Below, in pieces: positions 63,246 through 64,000 of a stretch of 64,000 nt of DNA. The stretch is from a virus, in the IMG/VR virus record IMGVR_UViG_3300042323_000705, positions 1 through 64,000 of that record; one strand, given 5' to 3'. Made by a program: the position numbers and the translations under genes. Each line of letters starts with the position of its first letter. The first letter of the stretch is position 1. Below the pieces are notes generated by a model. The model had not been told where the DNA came from and made no database searches. It was given only the letters and a program-made list of their open reading frames with translations.

Positions 63246-64000
63246 ATGGCGACTAAAATTATTCACAAGAAGTCTAGCGTTGCTGAAAAAGTACCGCTAA
63301 CGACTGATCTTGAAGTTGGCGAGCTTGCTATCAACCTTGTCGACAAAAAACTATTCTCAAAAGATGGCAACGGTAACATCATCGAGTTCGGCTCTGTAGA
63401 AGTACAGCAGTTAACTGTATACAACGGTACTGGCGCTACAATTACTAAAGGCTCTGTTGTTTATATCAACGGAGCACAAGGACAAAGACCAAGTATTGCG
63501 CTTGCTAGCAACTCTTCTGAAGCTACTTCCAGCAAGACTATTGGTTTTGTTGTTGCAGACATTCTCAATGGAGCAGAAGGAACAGTAACCACAGAAGGTT
63601 TAGTTTACAACCTAAATACTCTTGGTTTAACTGAAGGGGGTCCTGTTTACTTAGGATCAACAGCAGGGTCTATTACTCAGACTAAGCCTGTTGCTCCTGC
63701 TCACTTAGTTTCTCTTGGTTGGGTAGTTAAGGCTAATGCTAGCTCAGGCCGTATTCTTGCTCATGTGCAGAATGGTTTTGAGTTAAATGAAATTCATGAT
63801 GTCCTTATCTCTAGCCCTACTAATGGCCAAGTTTTAGCTTATGAAACTTCTTCAGGTCTTTGGAAGAATACCACAAGTCAAAGTACTGCAAGCTCATATG
63901 CAACTGGAAAAGTAACGCTATCAACAACTACTGCAGATCAAATTATAGATAGCTTTTTAGTTACAGCAGTAAAAACTACAAAATATTATGTAGAAGCAAC
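63246..64000 (+). CDS. Tail fibre-like protein, partial (3' end outside window)
   Basis: ATG 63246. The N-terminus MATKIIHKKSSVAEKVPLTT parallels that of the 62129 gene, giving a duplicated anchor module. The remainder includes NGTGATITKGSVVYINGAQG, LGLTEGGPVYLGSTAGSIT and a domain common in phage fibre proteins of marine origin. Continues past the right edge. Confidence 0.75.
   Translation, partial: MATKIIHKKSSVAEKVPLTTDLEVGELAINLVDKKLFSKDGNGNIIEFGSVEVQQLTVYNGTGATITKGSVVYINGAQGQRPSIALASNSSEATSSKTIGFVVADILNGAEGTVTTEGLVYNLNTLGLTEGGPVYLGSTAGSITQTKPVAPAHLVSLGWVVKANASSGRILAHVQNGFELNEIHDVLISSPTNGQVLAYETSSGLWKNTTSQSTASSYATGKVTLSTTTADQIIDSFLVTAVKTTKYYVEA

Noticed and set aside
1-64000. CRISPR array or insertion sequence
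   Set aside because: I saw no regularly spaced repeat units and no transposase or terminal inverted repeats. The only mobile genes are HNH and GIY-YIG endonucleases.
1-64000. Lysogeny module
   Set aside because: No integrase, recombinase, CI-like repressor or attachment site was recognised; a window beyond this one could still hold one.

Overview
This window is part of the genome of a virulent, long-tailed (siphovirus-type) dsDNA bacteriophage. It is AT-rich and densely packed, with many ATGA/TAATG start-stop overlaps. Structural genes include scaffold, major capsid protein, portal, large terminase, major tail protein, tail chaperones with a -1 frameshift, a 1637-residue tape measure and tail tip. 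These are combined with a T7-type replication and transcription set: single-subunit RNA polymerase, gp2.5-like SSB, family A DNA polymerase, gp4-like primase-helicase and 5' nuclease. I see no integrase, excisionase or lysogeny repressor. The host is probably a proteobacterium (the lysis cassette includes an Rz/Rz1 spanin pair). A DUF1127 gene and a few small genes of a style common in alphaproteobacterial phages hint at an alphaproteobacterium, with low confidence.

Layout. 1-18885 (+): head, connector, tail and tail-tip genes, then endolysin, holin, Rz/Rz1 and a second small membrane protein, closed by a two-way terminator. 18950-25519 (-): a compact operon of peptide-bond-forming enzymes (ATP-grasp, two amidoligases of the glutamine-synthetase-like fold, class I and class II glutamine amidotransferases, three unknown proteins). 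25560-44280 (-): glutaredoxin, ribonucleotide reductase NrdA/NrdB, small nucleotide-metabolism genes, the replisome, RNA polymerase, and a gamma-glutamylcyclotransferase-like gene. 44321-45636 (+): a small cluster with a candidate small terminase. 45672-58042 (-): mostly small early-type genes, including HU-like, DUF1127, two deaminases, an SleB-like hydrolase, an HNH endonuclease and two tRNA-type genes; the large terminase sits alone on + inside it. 58145-64000 (+): PhoH, portal and appendage proteins, continuing past the window and presumably joining the left end.

Regulation. Five copies of a 23-bp sequence (CACCTCTT, five semi-variable bases, TAAAG, then MAGAA) lie at operon heads on both strands. 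I infer these are promoters of the phage RNA polymerase: before SSB/replication genes, before nrdB, before tRNA-Arg, before the small-terminase cluster, and one (54241) that fires against the local genes into a long hairpin, suggesting a phage small RNA. A host-type -10 box with tandem palindromes sits at 58068-58099 at the head of the leftward early region.

Most notable: the amidoligase/amidotransferase operon (a predicted peptide or cell-surface modification system, known in outline from phiEco32-like phages but functionally unexplored), the promoter family, the possible antisense small RNA, a GIY-YIG endonuclease that seems to start at AUU, the GGGAAAC frameshift site, and a class II tRNA-like gene with an unusual anticodon loop.
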